Positions 33,638 to 42,132 of a stretch of 64,000 nucleotides of DNA are shown one piece after another (the first letter of the stretch is position 1; the number at the start of each line of letters is the position of its first letter). The notes beneath the pieces were generated by a model. The model ran no database searches. It was not told where the DNA came from and saw only the letters and a list, made by a program, of their open reading frames with translations. Both the position numbers and the translations under genes were made by a program. Source of the DNA: Archaeoglobus sp. JdFR-24 (GTDB taxonomy: Archaea > Halobacteriota > Archaeoglobi > Archaeoglobales > Archaeoglobaceae); contig MTML01000137.1 in NCBI GenBank assembly GCA_002011215.1, positions 5 through 64,004 of the forward strand, given 5' to 3'.

Positions 33638-34558
33638 TCAATTAAAATCCTGAAGGATATCATACACGGCTCTTTTTACAGCCTCCTCTGAATTGTATTT
33701 AGGTCGCCACCCCAGTTTTTTTAGTCTCCCAATCGATAGCAGCATAACAGGAACATCTCCTTTCCACCCTCTTTTTCCACCAGTAAATTTGAATACTGGG
33801 TTTAATCCCATGTTTTTTGAAACGATTTCAGCTATTCTTTTTACTCTTATCTGATCTTCACTACCTATATTGAAGATATTTACAGCCTTATCTTCCCTCA
33901 GTCCATAAAACATCGCATCTATGCAATCATCAATGTAAATGTATGATTTGTTCTGCTCACCGTCTCCCAGTATTTCAAGCTCATCGGGATTATTTTTCAA
34001 CTTCTTTATGAAATCAAAGATAACTCCGTGATTGCTTCTCCGCCCTATGACATTCGCAAACCGATAAATCCAACTTTTCATATTGAAGGTGTGGCAGTAG
34101 GATGAGATGAGCCCCTCACAGGCTAATTTTGATGCTCCATATATTGATACCGGAACTGTCGGGTAATCTTCAGGTGTGGGGATAACTTCAGCCTCTCCAT
34201 AAACCGTGGATGTGGATGTGAATACTATATTCTTAACTTGACTTTTCCTCATTGCCTCAAGTAACAGGAAGGTTGCAAGTATGTTGTTATCATAAATTTT
34301 TTCAGGACTCTGCTCACCGATTCTCACATCAGGATTAGCAGCGATATGCCACACAAAATCCACATTATTAAGCAATCTATGAAGTTTATCAGAATCGTGT
34401 ATGAGATCCATTTTAACAAAATTGGCCCTATCGTTCACGAATTCAATATTCCCGGATGAGAGGTTATCAACTACAATGACCTCTTCACCCTTCTCAATAA
34501 GTCTATCTACTACATGGCTACCGATGAAACCTGCACCACCTGTCACAAGGATTTCCAT
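33638..34558 (-). CDS. NAD-dependent sugar epimerase/dehydratase (UDP-glucose 4-epimerase type)
   Basis: 306 residues, extended SDR family. The cofactor site is VTGGAGFIGSHV; the catalytic pair is in STSTVYG and YGASK (Tyr-x-x-x-Lys). It acts on nucleotide sugars for surface glycans or glycolipids. The chosen ATG 34558 gives the canonical MEILVTGG start; TATATATA at 34579-34586 lies 21-28 bp upstream, so a longer reading to 34606 would run through the promoter. Confidence 0.92.
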   Translation of the reverse strand: MEILVTGGAGFIGSHVVDRLIEKGEEVIVVDNLSSGNIEFVNDRANFVKMDLIHDSDKLHRLLNNVDFVWHIAANPDVRIGEQSPEKIYDNNILATFLLLEAMRKSQVKNIVFTSTSTVYGEAEVIPTPEDYPTVPVSIYGASKLACEGLISSYCHTFNMKSWIYRFANVIGRRSNHGVIFDFIKKLKNNPDELEILGDGEQNKSYIYIDDCIDAMFYGLREDKAVNIFNIGSEDQIRVKRIAEIVSKNMGLNPVFKFTGGKRGWKGDVPVMLLSIGRLKKLGWRPKYNSEEAVKRAVYDILQDFN

Positions 34559-34721
34559 GAACGTGATTATCAGAAAGGTATATATACTGTTTTTGATATT
34601 CAACAAAACCTTGTTTGCCAGTTAATGTAAGAAAAAATTGGCATTATACTCACAAGAACACCATAATACTAAAATATTTGGTTGAACAATTGAAAAAAAG
34701 TGGAAAAAATGAGGTGATAGA

Positions 34722-34946
34722 ATGCTACCAAACCAGATGGTAAAAACTTTGATTGGAAAAATGGTCAGAGTGGAAATGAAAGGAGAAGAGAGCGATCTCG
34801 TAGGCAGGCTGGAGAGTGTTGATGATTATATGAATCTCCATCTTAGCAATGCAACAGAATACCGGGAGGATGAAAAATTAAGAAATCTCGGAAATATTGT
34901 CCTTAGAGGCAACAATGTAATCCTAATTCAGCCCTACGAACAGTAG
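34722..34946 (+). CDS. LSm (Sm-like archaeal) RNA-binding protein
   Basis: 74 residues. Sm1 motif (LIGKMVRVEMKG with ESVDDYMNLHL) and Sm2 motif (GNIVLRGNNVILI) are clear. LSm proteins form heptameric or hexameric rings that bind U-rich RNA. GAGGTGAT lies 7 bp before the ATG. The next gene, a winged-helix Cys protein, starts 14 bp later on the same strand, suggesting a shared transcript. Confidence 0.93.
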   Translation: MLPNQMVKTLIGKMVRVEMKGEESDLVGRLESVDDYMNLHLSNATEYREDEKLRNLGNIVLRGNNVILIQPYEQ

Positions 34947-34960
34947 GAGAGTAAACTAGA

Positions 34961-35326
34961 ATGGACACAAGGGATGAAATAATACAAATCCTTGAAAAAA
35001 AAGGTTCTATTCTCCAAAAGGATTTATGGAAGGAGCTCAACATAGATAGTAGTAAGTGCTCTAGAATTCTAAGGAAACTTGAGAAAGAAGATATCATAAG
35101 AAGGCTTGAAGTAGTTGTAGATGGTGTAAAAACCTTTAAAATAGTCCCTGCTGATGCTGAAATCGAGGAGGAAAAGGAAGAAGAACTGAGTTTGCAGGCA
35201 ATAATGGAAAGAATGGAGGACCTTACTGGCCTCCCTCCGTGTTTTGGTTGTAGAGAATTTGAGTGTGAAGCTCAGAACTGTATTAAAATGGAAGTGTGGT
35301 TCCTCAGAAGGGCAAAGGAGTGGTAG
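34961..35326 (+). CDS. Winged-helix protein with C-terminal Cys4 cluster
   Basis: 121 residues. An N-terminal winged helix (ILQKDLWKELNIDSSKCS with RILRKLEKEDIIRR), a wing at about 45-60, an acidic linker (EIEEEKEEEL) and a C-terminal Cys cluster PPCFGCREFECEAQNC (C-x2-C-x4-C-x4-C). The cluster could bind zinc or an iron-sulfur centre, so a redox- or metal-responsive regulator is plausible. Linked to the LSm gene upstream. I know no characterised member. Confidence 0.8.
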   Translation: MDTRDEIIQILEKKGSILQKDLWKELNIDSSKCSRILRKLEKEDIIRRLEVVVDGVKTFKIVPADAEIEEEKEEELSLQAIMERMEDLTGLPPCFGCREFECEAQNCIKMEVWFLRRAKEW

Positions 35327-35392
35327 AATAAAGTATTTGAGGTTTTTGAATAGATTCAAACCTGAATTTTTTGATACGTATTTGCAGTCTAT

Positions 35393-35842
35393 TTAGCCTT
35401 TTTTACAGTCCAGCATTTTAACTGCTTCTTCTGCGTTTTCTGCTATTATCAATCCTGGAAGCCTAATTTCTGGTGATATGGCGATTACTTTTTTTCCTTC
35501 TTTCAGTGCAATAGCCATCTCCGAAATTGTCCCGAATCCACCACCCACCGCTATTATGGCATCACTTGAATGGACGATTATCATGTTTCTTGCATGACCC
35601 ATATCTGTTGCGATAACAGCATCACAAAATTGATTTGCATCTCTCTTAGATGCAGAAGGAATTATCCCGATAACGAATCCCCCCTTCTCTTTTGCACCTT
35701 TTGCACTCGCCTCCATCACACCCCCAAGACCACCATTAATAACAATGTATCCTTTTTCTGCAAGCAACTCGCCAACCCTGTAAGCAATACCGTAAAGTTC
35801 CTCTCCGCAAAATGAACTCCCGATAATTCCAACCTGTTTCAT
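35393..35842 (-). CDS. TIGR00725/LOG-like Rossmann protein
   Basis: About 149 residues. VGIIGSS, the glycine-rich GGLGGVMEASAKGAKEKGG, and GGGFGTISEMAIALKEGK are the marks of the TIGR00725 branch of the LOG/DprA-like nucleotide-binding fold. LOG enzymes cleave nucleotide monophosphates; the function of this branch is not established. ATG 35842 gives the family-like start; an ATG eight codons upstream (35866) is possible. Confidence 0.85.
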   Translation of the reverse strand: MKQVGIIGSSFCGEELYGIAYRVGELLAEKGYIVINGGLGGVMEASAKGAKEKGGFVIGIIPSASKRDANQFCDAVIATDMGHARNMIIVHSSDAIIAVGGGFGTISEMAIALKEGKKVIAISPEIRLPGLIIAENAEEAVKMLDCKKG

Positions 35843-35935
35843 GAAAGTATATTCTTCTTTTTGCATCTTATTTTTTGCCCTTTCATATCACATCCAACTC
35901 TTTTATTTTTGGTTTTGCTTCCCTCGACTAAAACC

Positions 35936-36120
35936 AGGAGATTGCTTCCAGGGATTTCATCCCTGTTGGGTATTAATTTTCACAACCCGTCGTCAGCATG
36001 GAAGCAATGAGTTCGTTCTGCACACTGAGGAGCTGTTAGCTCGATGCAGGAGATACAGGATATTCCTGAGTGTTGCGAGAGTGATGAACCAGCTCCCTAA
36101 TTCATCTCACGGTTAAAATC
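35936..36120. ncRNA. Candidate structured RNA or decayed repeat element
   Basis: No convincing gene in the 371-bp gap 35867-36237, but two multi-branch folds are visible. Domain 1: ATTGCTTCCA (35941-35950) pairs with TGGAAGCAAT (35999-36008), enclosing CAGGGAT-TTC-ATCCCTG (35949-35965) and GGGT/ACCC. Domain 2: GCACACT (36020-36026) pairs with AGTGT-T-GC (36069-36076), enclosing GAGCT-GTT-AGCTC (36030-36042) and CAGGA-TAT-TCCTG (36056-36068). The strand is unknown. It is not tRNA, RNase P RNA or SRP RNA by any motif I can find. Alternatively it is the remnant of a mobile element. Confidence 0.4.
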
Positions 36121-36237
36121 ATAAGTTAGCGACGGTCTGTAAAGCCCCTTCAAGGCGAAGGATATTTGGTGGCGTCAAAGTTTCTGGAGTAACAATAATG
36201 GAGATAATAAAATATACTTTCCTGCAAATGGAGTTTT

Positions 36238-37350
36238 ATGATTCAGAGATATGTTGATCCATCGAAAATAAATGTTGCAGGTGATTGTATTGAGGTTGAT
36301 GAGGTTTATGCAGGAGAAAGAGTTGAGGGTTATACTTTAAAGGGATTTGAGCTTGTTGAGGTATCTAATTATTTTGAGGATGGTATAGAAATCGTTTATC
36401 CTGGTAAATCAGACCAGGTGAGTTTGAAAGATTTGGAAATCAGCCATATCGGTTTTCACATTCTTGTTGATGGTTTGAGTGAAGAATCTGCCTCAGCTCT
36501 GGAATCTTTAATCGGTGAGGTAATTAATAAAATTAAAGGGGTAGAATGCAGGTTCAGGAAAGAACATATTGTGGTTAAAATCTCTGAAGATACCTTCAGC
36601 AGGTTAACACTGGACTGCATCGGGGAAATTCTTTATGAGTCATTCAGGAAAATACCTGTAATAAATAGAGTTAGAGTCAGAATTATTGCAGATGAGGGTG
36701 AATTTAAAAAGCTCATTGAACATTCAAAGAGAATTCATGAAGCCAGAGAGGAATCCTTTAGAAGGACTGAGGAAGAGGTTGACAGATTCTACATCTGCAC
36801 CTCCTGTCAGTATCACCTTCCGAATCATGGGTGTGTTATATCTCCAGAAAGACCATCTCCCTGTGGAACAACGTGGGTGGAAGCTAAAGCTGCAGAAGAA
36901 CTCGGAATAGTAAACTATTATTCTGGAGTAGAAAAGGGTGAAAAGATTGATGAGGGCGAGTTCAGCGGTGTGAACAAAACTTTGAACCTTAAAACTGGAG
37001 GAAAAATAGGTAGAGTGTCTATTCACTCTGTTTTAAATAACCCGCCATCAACAGGTCTCTATCCTGAGTTGATAATATTCTATGATCCAGATAGAGATGC
37101 GTTTGGTATTGTCGATCGTGATTATAATGGGAAAACACCTATTGGTTTGACTTTTGACGAAATGGAGAAAATAATAATCGGCCAGCAGGTTCAGGGCTTT
37201 GTCGGGATAAGTTATGCTTATCTTAAGAGTAAGAAATTCTTAAAAAGGGAGGGTGGATGGAAAAGGGTTTACTGGGTGTCACCGAATGTTTATAACTATA
37301 TCAAAGATTTTTTGGACAGAAATAGCCTTGCTAAAATAATAACATGTTAA
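36238..37350 (+). CDS. CdhC-like protein (acetyl-CoA synthase beta subunit paralogue) lacking the Ni-site CGC motif
   Basis: 370 residues, similar to the archaeal acetyl-CoA decarbonylase/synthase beta subunit (CdhC) but shorter. Cys187, 190, 199 and 209 (CTSC, HGCVISPER, SPCG) have exactly the spacing of the four [4Fe-4S] ligands of the A-cluster. The later region FGIVDRDYNGKTPIGL and KSKKFLKREGGWKRVYW also matches. The Cys-Gly-Cys that holds the distal nickel should lie near 272-276, where the sequence reads NPPSTGLYPEL; no Cys occurs between 210 and 369. It therefore cannot carry a normal A-cluster. No other CODH/ACS subunit is nearby. A role in CO/acetyl chemistry, cofactor work or sensing is unknown. 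Confidence 0.8.
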   Translation: MIQRYVDPSKINVAGDCIEVDEVYAGERVEGYTLKGFELVEVSNYFEDGIEIVYPGKSDQVSLKDLEISHIGFHILVDGLSEESASALESLIGEVINKIKGVECRFRKEHIVVKISEDTFSRLTLDCIGEILYESFRKIPVINRVRVRIIADEGEFKKLIEHSKRIHEAREESFRRTEEEVDRFYICTSCQYHLPNHGCVISPERPSPCGTTWVEAKAAEELGIVNYYSGVEKGEKIDEGEFSGVNKTLNLKTGGKIGRVSIHSVLNNPPSTGLYPELIIFYDPDRDAFGIVDRDYNGKTPIGLTFDEMEKIIIGQQVQGFVGISYAYLKSKKFLKREGGWKRVYWVSPNVYNYIKDFLDRNSLAKIITC

Positions 37351-37454
37351 ATCTTTGATTTCTGTCCTGATCTTGGAGTTGTTGCTCTCTCACCATATTG
37401 TCGGCCGGTTATACAGCCGTTATGCTCTTATACCAGTATGATCAAATTATAGCG

Positions 37455-37721
37455 ATGGTAAAGGTTAAGCTTTTTGCTAATTTCAGAGAGGCTGCCAAGG
37501 CAAAGGAAGTGGAAATAGAAGCTAAAACTGTAGGTGAGCTTCTCAATGCTCTGGTCGAAAGGTACAGCAGCTTGGAACCACTTTTTTTTGACACTGGAAA
37601 GCTGAGGGAATATGTCCATATTATGGTGAACGGCAGACACATCAACAACTTGGAAGGTCTTGGAACAGAGCTGAAAGAGGGAGATACAGTAGCGATATTT
37701 CCACCCGTGAGTGGTGGTTGA
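37455..37721 (+). CDS. moaD: MoaD/ThiS-family sulfur carrier
   Basis: 88 residues from ATG 37455. Beta-grasp fold with the C-terminal PPVSGG; the last Gly is activated as a thiocarboxylate. VKVKLFANFREAAK and VNGRHINNLEGL are typical of MoaD, the small subunit of molybdopterin synthase. It is followed by moeA, which supports the molybdenum/tungsten cofactor role over thiamine or tRNA thiolation. Confidence 0.9.
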   Translation: MVKVKLFANFREAAKAKEVEIEAKTVGELLNALVERYSSLEPLFFDTGKLREYVHIMVNGRHINNLEGLGTELKEGDTVAIFPPVSGG

Positions 37722-37737
37722 ATCAGGAATATTGAAT

Positions 37738-38895
37738 ATGACCTCGTACAGTAAAGCACTCAATCTGGTTCTTTCCAGAATTAAACCCTTTGGTAACAGT
37801 GATTTTGAAGAAGTGAACGTTGAAGCATCTTTGGAAAAGTTAATTGCAGAGGATGTAAAATCAGAGCTTGACATACCACCCTTTGATTTTTCGAGAGTAG
37901 ATGGTTATGCTTTGAATTCGGAATCTATTACAGTCTCTGAAAAAAGGTATTCAATGAAAATACTGGACAAAATTAGTGGAAACAGTTGTGTTTGGGTAAA
38001 CACCGGAGACAGGCTTCCTGAGGGTGCGGATTGTGTTTTAAAATACGAAGATGTATTAAAAAAAGATAATACAATTTTTTTTACAGAAAAGCCTGAAAAA
38101 TGGCAAAATGTATCAAGAAAGGGGGAAGATATTGAAAAGGGTGAAACAGTACTTAAAAAAGGAACTAAGATAACTCGAACTCATATTGTGTTGCTCAGAA
38201 ACTGTGGAATAAGTACATTGAAAGTATTAAGAAAGCCAAAAATCGCAGTAATTCCTACGGGAGATGAGTTAACAGGAGATTTTAATAAAGTCAGGAATGA
38301 AGAGAAGATTCCGGAGAGTAATGGGCTTATGGTTTCACTTTTTCTTGAAAAATGGGGATGTGAACCTCTGGTTTTTGATGTTGTAGCGGACAATATGGAA
38401 CACCTGGAGAGAACTATCGGAAGTCTTGAAGGGATTGATATGGTCGTAACTACGGGAGGGACATCTGCTGGAAAAAGAGACCTCATGCTGGATTTTATCT
38501 CCAACTGGGGCAGGGTTTTATTTTCGAAAAGTAAGATATATCCTGGAAAATCTACAATTTTCGGATTGATTGATAAAATACCGATCTTCTCACTTCCTGG
38601 TTCACCCTCAGCATGTTTTGCGGGGCTGTGTTTGTATGTTAAGCCAGCAGTTTTAAAGATGTTGGTAGAGGAAGAAAAACTTATGAAAGGACATATAAGT
38701 GAGAACATTCCATTAAACTCATCATTTACGTGTTTTGTGCCAGTGTATTTCAACACTGCAAATGCTGAAGCTAAACCACTTACGAACAAAACTGGATTTT
38801 TCAGGAATTTAATATATGTAAATGGGTATTTAGTGGTAAATGAGGGGATGATAGAGCTTAAAAAAGGGGATGTAGTCTTTCTGAACCTATTGTAA
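37738..38895 (+). CDS. moeA: MoeA, molybdopterin molybdenumtransferase
   Basis: 385 residues from ATG 37738 with AGGA 9 bp upstream; a GTG start at 37711 would overlap moaD. Inserts Mo or W into molybdopterin. MoeA domain I: PPFDFSRVDGYAL; domain III: AVIPTGDELTG and VVTTGGTSAGKRD; then SLPGSPSACF (usually LPGNP) and a C-terminal domain IV. Archaeal genomes often hold two MoeA copies, one for tungsten; which this is cannot be told. Confidence 0.93.
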   Translation: MTSYSKALNLVLSRIKPFGNSDFEEVNVEASLEKLIAEDVKSELDIPPFDFSRVDGYALNSESITVSEKRYSMKILDKISGNSCVWVNTGDRLPEGADCVLKYEDVLKKDNTIFFTEKPEKWQNVSRKGEDIEKGETVLKKGTKITRTHIVLLRNCGISTLKVLRKPKIAVIPTGDELTGDFNKVRNEEKIPESNGLMVSLFLEKWGCEPLVFDVVADNMEHLERTIGSLEGIDMVVTTGGTSAGKRDLMLDFISNWGRVLFSKSKIYPGKSTIFGLIDKIPIFSLPGSPSACFAGLCLYVKPAVLKMLVEEEKLMKGHISENIPLNSSFTCFVPVYFNTANAEAKPLTNKTGFFRNLIYVNGYLVVNEGMIELKKGDVVFLNLL

Positions 38896-38973
38896 TCGTG
38901 TGGGGTGCAATTTTTTATAATTTTAAATGAAGGATTCTTGGATTACCATTATCTGACAGTTAAAAAGAATAAA

Positions 38974-38983
38974 GTTTAAATAC
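38974..38983 (+). promoter_or_regulatory. TATA box of the ATP synthase operon
   Basis: GTTTAAATAC, preceded by a purine-rich AATAAA that could serve as BRE. It lies about 85 bp before the atpH ATG, which predicts a leader of roughly 60 nt. The leader contains GGGGG and a possible CTTCGAAATCTCGGAG stem. Confidence 0.55.
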
Positions 38984-39068
38984 TTCATTCAAAATCATTC
39001 AAGGGATAATTGGGGGAACTTCGAAATCTCGGAGAATCCCGTTAATCTTATGAGTGGGGTGTGTGGGC

Positions 39069-39389
39069 ATGGAAAAATCAGAGATACTCCTAAAAATTAA
39101 AGAAGTAGAGCAGAAAGTTGAAAACGATATCAAAGCTGCTGAAGAAGAGAAAAAGAAAAAGATTCTCGAGGCCAAAGAAAAAGCAAGGGAAATCGTTGCT
39201 GATGCAGAGAAAGAGGCTGAAAAAATCAAGAGTGAGGTAATCGAAAAGGCAAAGGCTGAAATAGAAAAAGAAAAGTTGGAAATTAAGGAGAAAAGACTCA
39301 AAGAAATAAATCAGACCGTTTCTGGAGGAAAAGCAAAGGTTGACCAGGCTGTCAATTTTCTTTACGAAGAGTTTGTGAGGTTGGTCTAA
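39069..39389 (+). CDS. atpH: A-type ATP synthase subunit H (peripheral stalk)
   Basis: 106 residues from ATG 39069; the frame opens five codons earlier at a GTG without a better site. Almost entirely a right-handed coiled coil rich in Lys/Glu/Ala (KVENDIKAAEEEKKKKILEA). Pairs with subunit E to form the peripheral stalks linking the head to subunit I. First gene of the operon; it abuts atpI. Confidence 0.9.
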   Translation: MEKSEILLKIKEVEQKVENDIKAAEEEKKKKILEAKEKAREIVADAEKEAEKIKSEVIEKAKAEIEKEKLEIKEKRLKEINQTVSGGKAKVDQAVNFLYEEFVRLV

Positions 39390-41321
39390 ATGTTCAAGCC
39401 TGTGGAGATGGTAAAAGTCTCCATAGTGGGTTCAAAGGATAACTTCAAAACCACAGCAGAAGTTTTACATAAACTTAACGTGATGCACATTGAAGACTTT
39501 TCTGAGGAAGATCCCTATTTTCAGTTGGGTCAGCCTCTTGAAGGCGCATCGAAAGCCTCAAGATTTTTAGTCACTCTTAGATCACTGCTCTCGTATGCAA
39601 AGGTAGATGCATCTTATGAACCAAAGCAGATATACAGCGTAAGTGAGCTTGATTCGGTCCTTGAAAAGAAAATTTCAGAGCTTGAAGGGAAAATATCGTC
39701 TATACTTGAGGAAATAAGGTCTGCGGAAGAGGAGCTGAGACGACTGGAAGATGAAAGGAAGGTGCTTGACCCTCTCAAGGCATTGGGACTTCCTGTTAAT
39801 TTACTGAAAGGCTATAAAAACCTTCAAGTGTTTGTGGGTTATTTCAGCGCGAATCCACTTGAAAAAATACTTGAATTGACCAAGGATTTCGAGATTTTCA
39901 TAAGTGAATACGCTAAGGAGTTTGTAGGGGCGATATTCGTCAAGAAAGATTACGCACAGGATGTTTTCAAGGTCATTCAGGAGTTTGGATACAGGGAAAT
40001 AGCGGTTCCGGACTTTGAGGGAAGTTACGAAGAAAGAATTTCTCAAATAGAAGAACGACAAAAGGTGCTTCGTGAAAAAATAGAGTCATTGAGGGCTGAG
40101 GTGAGCAAGCTTGAAGAAGAAAATCTGGATCTGATGCTTGCGCTAGAGGAACACCTTTCAATTGAGCTTGAGAAAAATGAGCTGCCACTTAAAGCAGCAG
40201 TATCTAAATTTGCCTTTGTGCTTACAGGTTATGTTCCCAAGGAGAAATTTGATCAAGTGAAAAGAGGGGTTCAGGAAGCTACTGCTGGAAAGGTTGTTGT
40301 GGAGCAGATATCTGATGAGAAATACAAGCCCCCAACAGCACTTAAAAATCCAAGATTTGCCAAGCCATTCGAACTCCTCACGCTTACCTACACGACTCCC
40401 AGATACCATGAAGTCGATCCAACAACTCTGATGGCAATAATCTTCCCATTGATGTTCGGTTTTATGCTTGGTGATATTGGTTATGGTGTTATAATCCTCG
40501 CATTGGGTGCATGGTTGAAAACGAAGTTCAAAACACCTGGATGGCAGGATTTGCTCAATATATTGATTTATTCGGCAGTCTCGACTATAGTATTTGGTTT
40601 TGTATACGGTGAGATTTTCGGATTCGAACTTTTCGGTGAGCATAGCATTTTGGCAGAACTCACTCATAATGAAGCTTTCAAACACTTCCCACACGTTAAC
40701 AGGCTTGAAAACGCTCCAGTAATTCTCGTGCTAACGATTGCCATTGGTATTCTTCATATGGCAGTTGGTTACATCTTTGGTATTCTCAATGTTGCAAAGG
40801 AACATGGCTGGAAACATGCAGTCTATGAAAAACTCAACTGGCTTCTGGCACTCATCTCGATTGGTTTCATAATCACAGGATTCATTATTAATCAGATGAG
40901 TGGAGCATTTGCCTTTGCACCAAACTTTGCATACTACATCGCAGCACCGCTCATAATCATCTGGGCTGTGCTGACAGTGATGGGAGAAGGAGCGATGTTC
41001 CTTATAGAGTATCTTACTCTTCTCAGCAACACGATCAGCTATGCTCGATTGCTTGCTGTGGGTCTTGCTAGTGTTGGTTTTGCAATTGCTTTCAACTACA
41101 TGGTCTTGGAAATGCTGTTCCCTGCGGGGATAGTAGGTATTATAGCGGGAATAATTGTATTCCTGCTGGGACACTTCATTAATCTGCTGCTCGGAATTCT
41201 TGATCCCGGGTTGCAGAGTTTGCGACTCCACTATGTGGAGCACTTTGTTAAGTTCTTTGAGGGTGGTGGAATAAGATATATTCCGTTTGGAAAAATTAGA
41301 AAATTTACGAAGGAGGAGTGA
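39390..41321 (+). CDS. atpI: A-type ATP synthase subunit I (a-subunit homologue)
   Basis: 643 residues. The N-terminal half is cytosolic with coiled coils (KISSILEEIRSAEEELRRL and EERQKVLREKIESLRAE). The C-terminal half has seven to eight transmembrane segments. The essential Arg is in NTISYARLLAVGLASVG. Subunit I forms the ion half-channels against the K ring. Starts directly after atpH (TAAATG). Confidence 0.96.
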   Translation: MFKPVEMVKVSIVGSKDNFKTTAEVLHKLNVMHIEDFSEEDPYFQLGQPLEGASKASRFLVTLRSLLSYAKVDASYEPKQIYSVSELDSVLEKKISELEGKISSILEEIRSAEEELRRLEDERKVLDPLKALGLPVNLLKGYKNLQVFVGYFSANPLEKILELTKDFEIFISEYAKEFVGAIFVKKDYAQDVFKVIQEFGYREIAVPDFEGSYEERISQIEERQKVLREKIESLRAEVSKLEEENLDLMLALEEHLSIELEKNELPLKAAVSKFAFVLTGYVPKEKFDQVKRGVQEATAGKVVVEQISDEKYKPPTALKNPRFAKPFELLTLTYTTPRYHEVDPTTLMAIIFPLMFGFMLGDIGYGVIILALGAWLKTKFKTPGWQDLLNILIYSAVSTIVFGFVYGEIFGFELFGEHSILAELTHNEAFKHFPHVNRLENAPVILVLTIAIGILHMAVGYIFGILNVAKEHGWKHAVYEKLNWLLALISIGFIITGFIINQMSGAFAFAPNFAYYIAAPLIIIWAVLTVMGEGAMFLIEYLTLLSNTISYARLLAVGLASVGFAIAFNYMVLEMLFPAGIVGIIAGIIVFLLGHFINLLLGILDPGLQSLRLHYVEHFVKFFEGGGIRYIPFGKIRKFTKEE

Positions 41322-41326
41322 GAAAA

Positions 41327-41542
41327 ATGCCCGTGGAAGGTTTTGTAGCGATTGGAGCCGGTCTGGCAGTAGGATTGGCAGGTATTGGTGCAGGTCTTGG
41401 TGAACAGGGAATTGGTGCGGCAGCTGTAGGAGCGATGGCCGAAGACCCAGACTTCTTTGGTAGGGGTCTTTTGATGACAGTTATCCCAGAGACTATCGTT
41501 ATCTTTGGACTGGTCATTTCGTTCCTGCTGATGTTCATCTGA
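41327..41542 (+). CDS. atpK: A-type ATP synthase rotor subunit K (c-subunit)
   Basis: 71 residues, a single two-helix hairpin. Helix 1 contains GAGLGEQGIGAAAVG (Glu26, Gln27); helix 2 contains IPETIVIFGLV with the ion-binding Glu55 and Thr56. A Gln in helix 1 plus Glu-Thr in helix 2 is seen in Na+-binding rotors, so Na+ coupling is possible and would fit the sodium-pump decarboxylase in this window. GGAGG lies 9 bp before the ATG; an upstream in-frame GTG overlaps atpI. Confidence 0.95.
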   Translation: MPVEGFVAIGAGLAVGLAGIGAGLGEQGIGAAAVGAMAEDPDFFGRGLLMTVIPETIVIFGLVISFLLMFI

Positions 41543-41570
41543 ACACCATTTAATTTTTCAGGTGAACTCA

Positions 41571-42122
41571 ATGCCGCTAGAACCAGTAATAGAAGAGATT
41601 ACGCGAAAGGGATACCAGAGAGTTTCAGAGATCAGAAGTGAGGCTGAAAAAGAGGTAGAAAAAATACTTTCTGAAGCAAAAGAGGCTGCTTCGGACATTC
41701 TCAAAAAATCCAGAGAATCTGCTGAGAGCGAAGCAGAGAGGTTGAGGAGACAGGAGATTTCAAGTATAAATCTCGAAATGAAAAGAGAAGAGCTGAACAG
41801 GAGGAAAGAGGTACTTGAAGAGGTGTATACAAAGCTAGTTGACAGGGTAAAATCGATGAGTGCTGATGAAAGAAAAAGCTTGCTGGAGAAAATACTGAAA
41901 CAAAATGAGATGGAGGGTTACAGAGTTTACTCTAACAAACAGGATGAAGAGATAGTAAAAAGTATAACAAAAATGCCCTTTGCCGGCAACATAGATTGCA
42001 TCGGTGGAGTAGTCATTGAAAGCGATGATGGACAGTTCAGAATAAATCTGACATTCGACGAAATGCTTGCATCGCTGTTCGAAAGGAAGATGAAAGAGGT
42101 TTCGGAAATACTTTTTGGATGA
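41571..42122 (+). CDS. atpE: A-type ATP synthase subunit E (peripheral stalk)
   Basis: 183 residues from ATG 41571 (AGGTGA 5 bp upstream). The N-terminal coiled coil (EAEKEVEKILSEAKEAASD) joins with subunit H, and the globular C-terminal domain binds the A/B head. The conserved GNIDCIGGVVIESDDG is the usual C-terminal signature. Confidence 0.94.
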   Translation: MPLEPVIEEITRKGYQRVSEIRSEAEKEVEKILSEAKEAASDILKKSRESAESEAERLRRQEISSINLEMKREELNRRKEVLEEVYTKLVDRVKSMSADERKSLLEKILKQNEMEGYRVYSNKQDEEIVKSITKMPFAGNIDCIGGVVIESDDGQFRINLTFDEMLASLFERKMKEVSEILFG

Positions 42123-42132
42123 AGGGATTTGC

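Noticed and set aside
35841..36116. A 91-codon plus-strand ORF across the structured region
   Set aside because: It starts inside the Rossmann-protein gene, has no ribosome site, odd composition, and its codons follow the hairpin stems rather than a protein pattern.
35936..36120. Possible tRNA, RNase P RNA or SRP RNA
   Set aside because: No T-arm consensus, no CCA-side acceptor pairing, no conserved RNase P or SRP motifs could be found on either strand.
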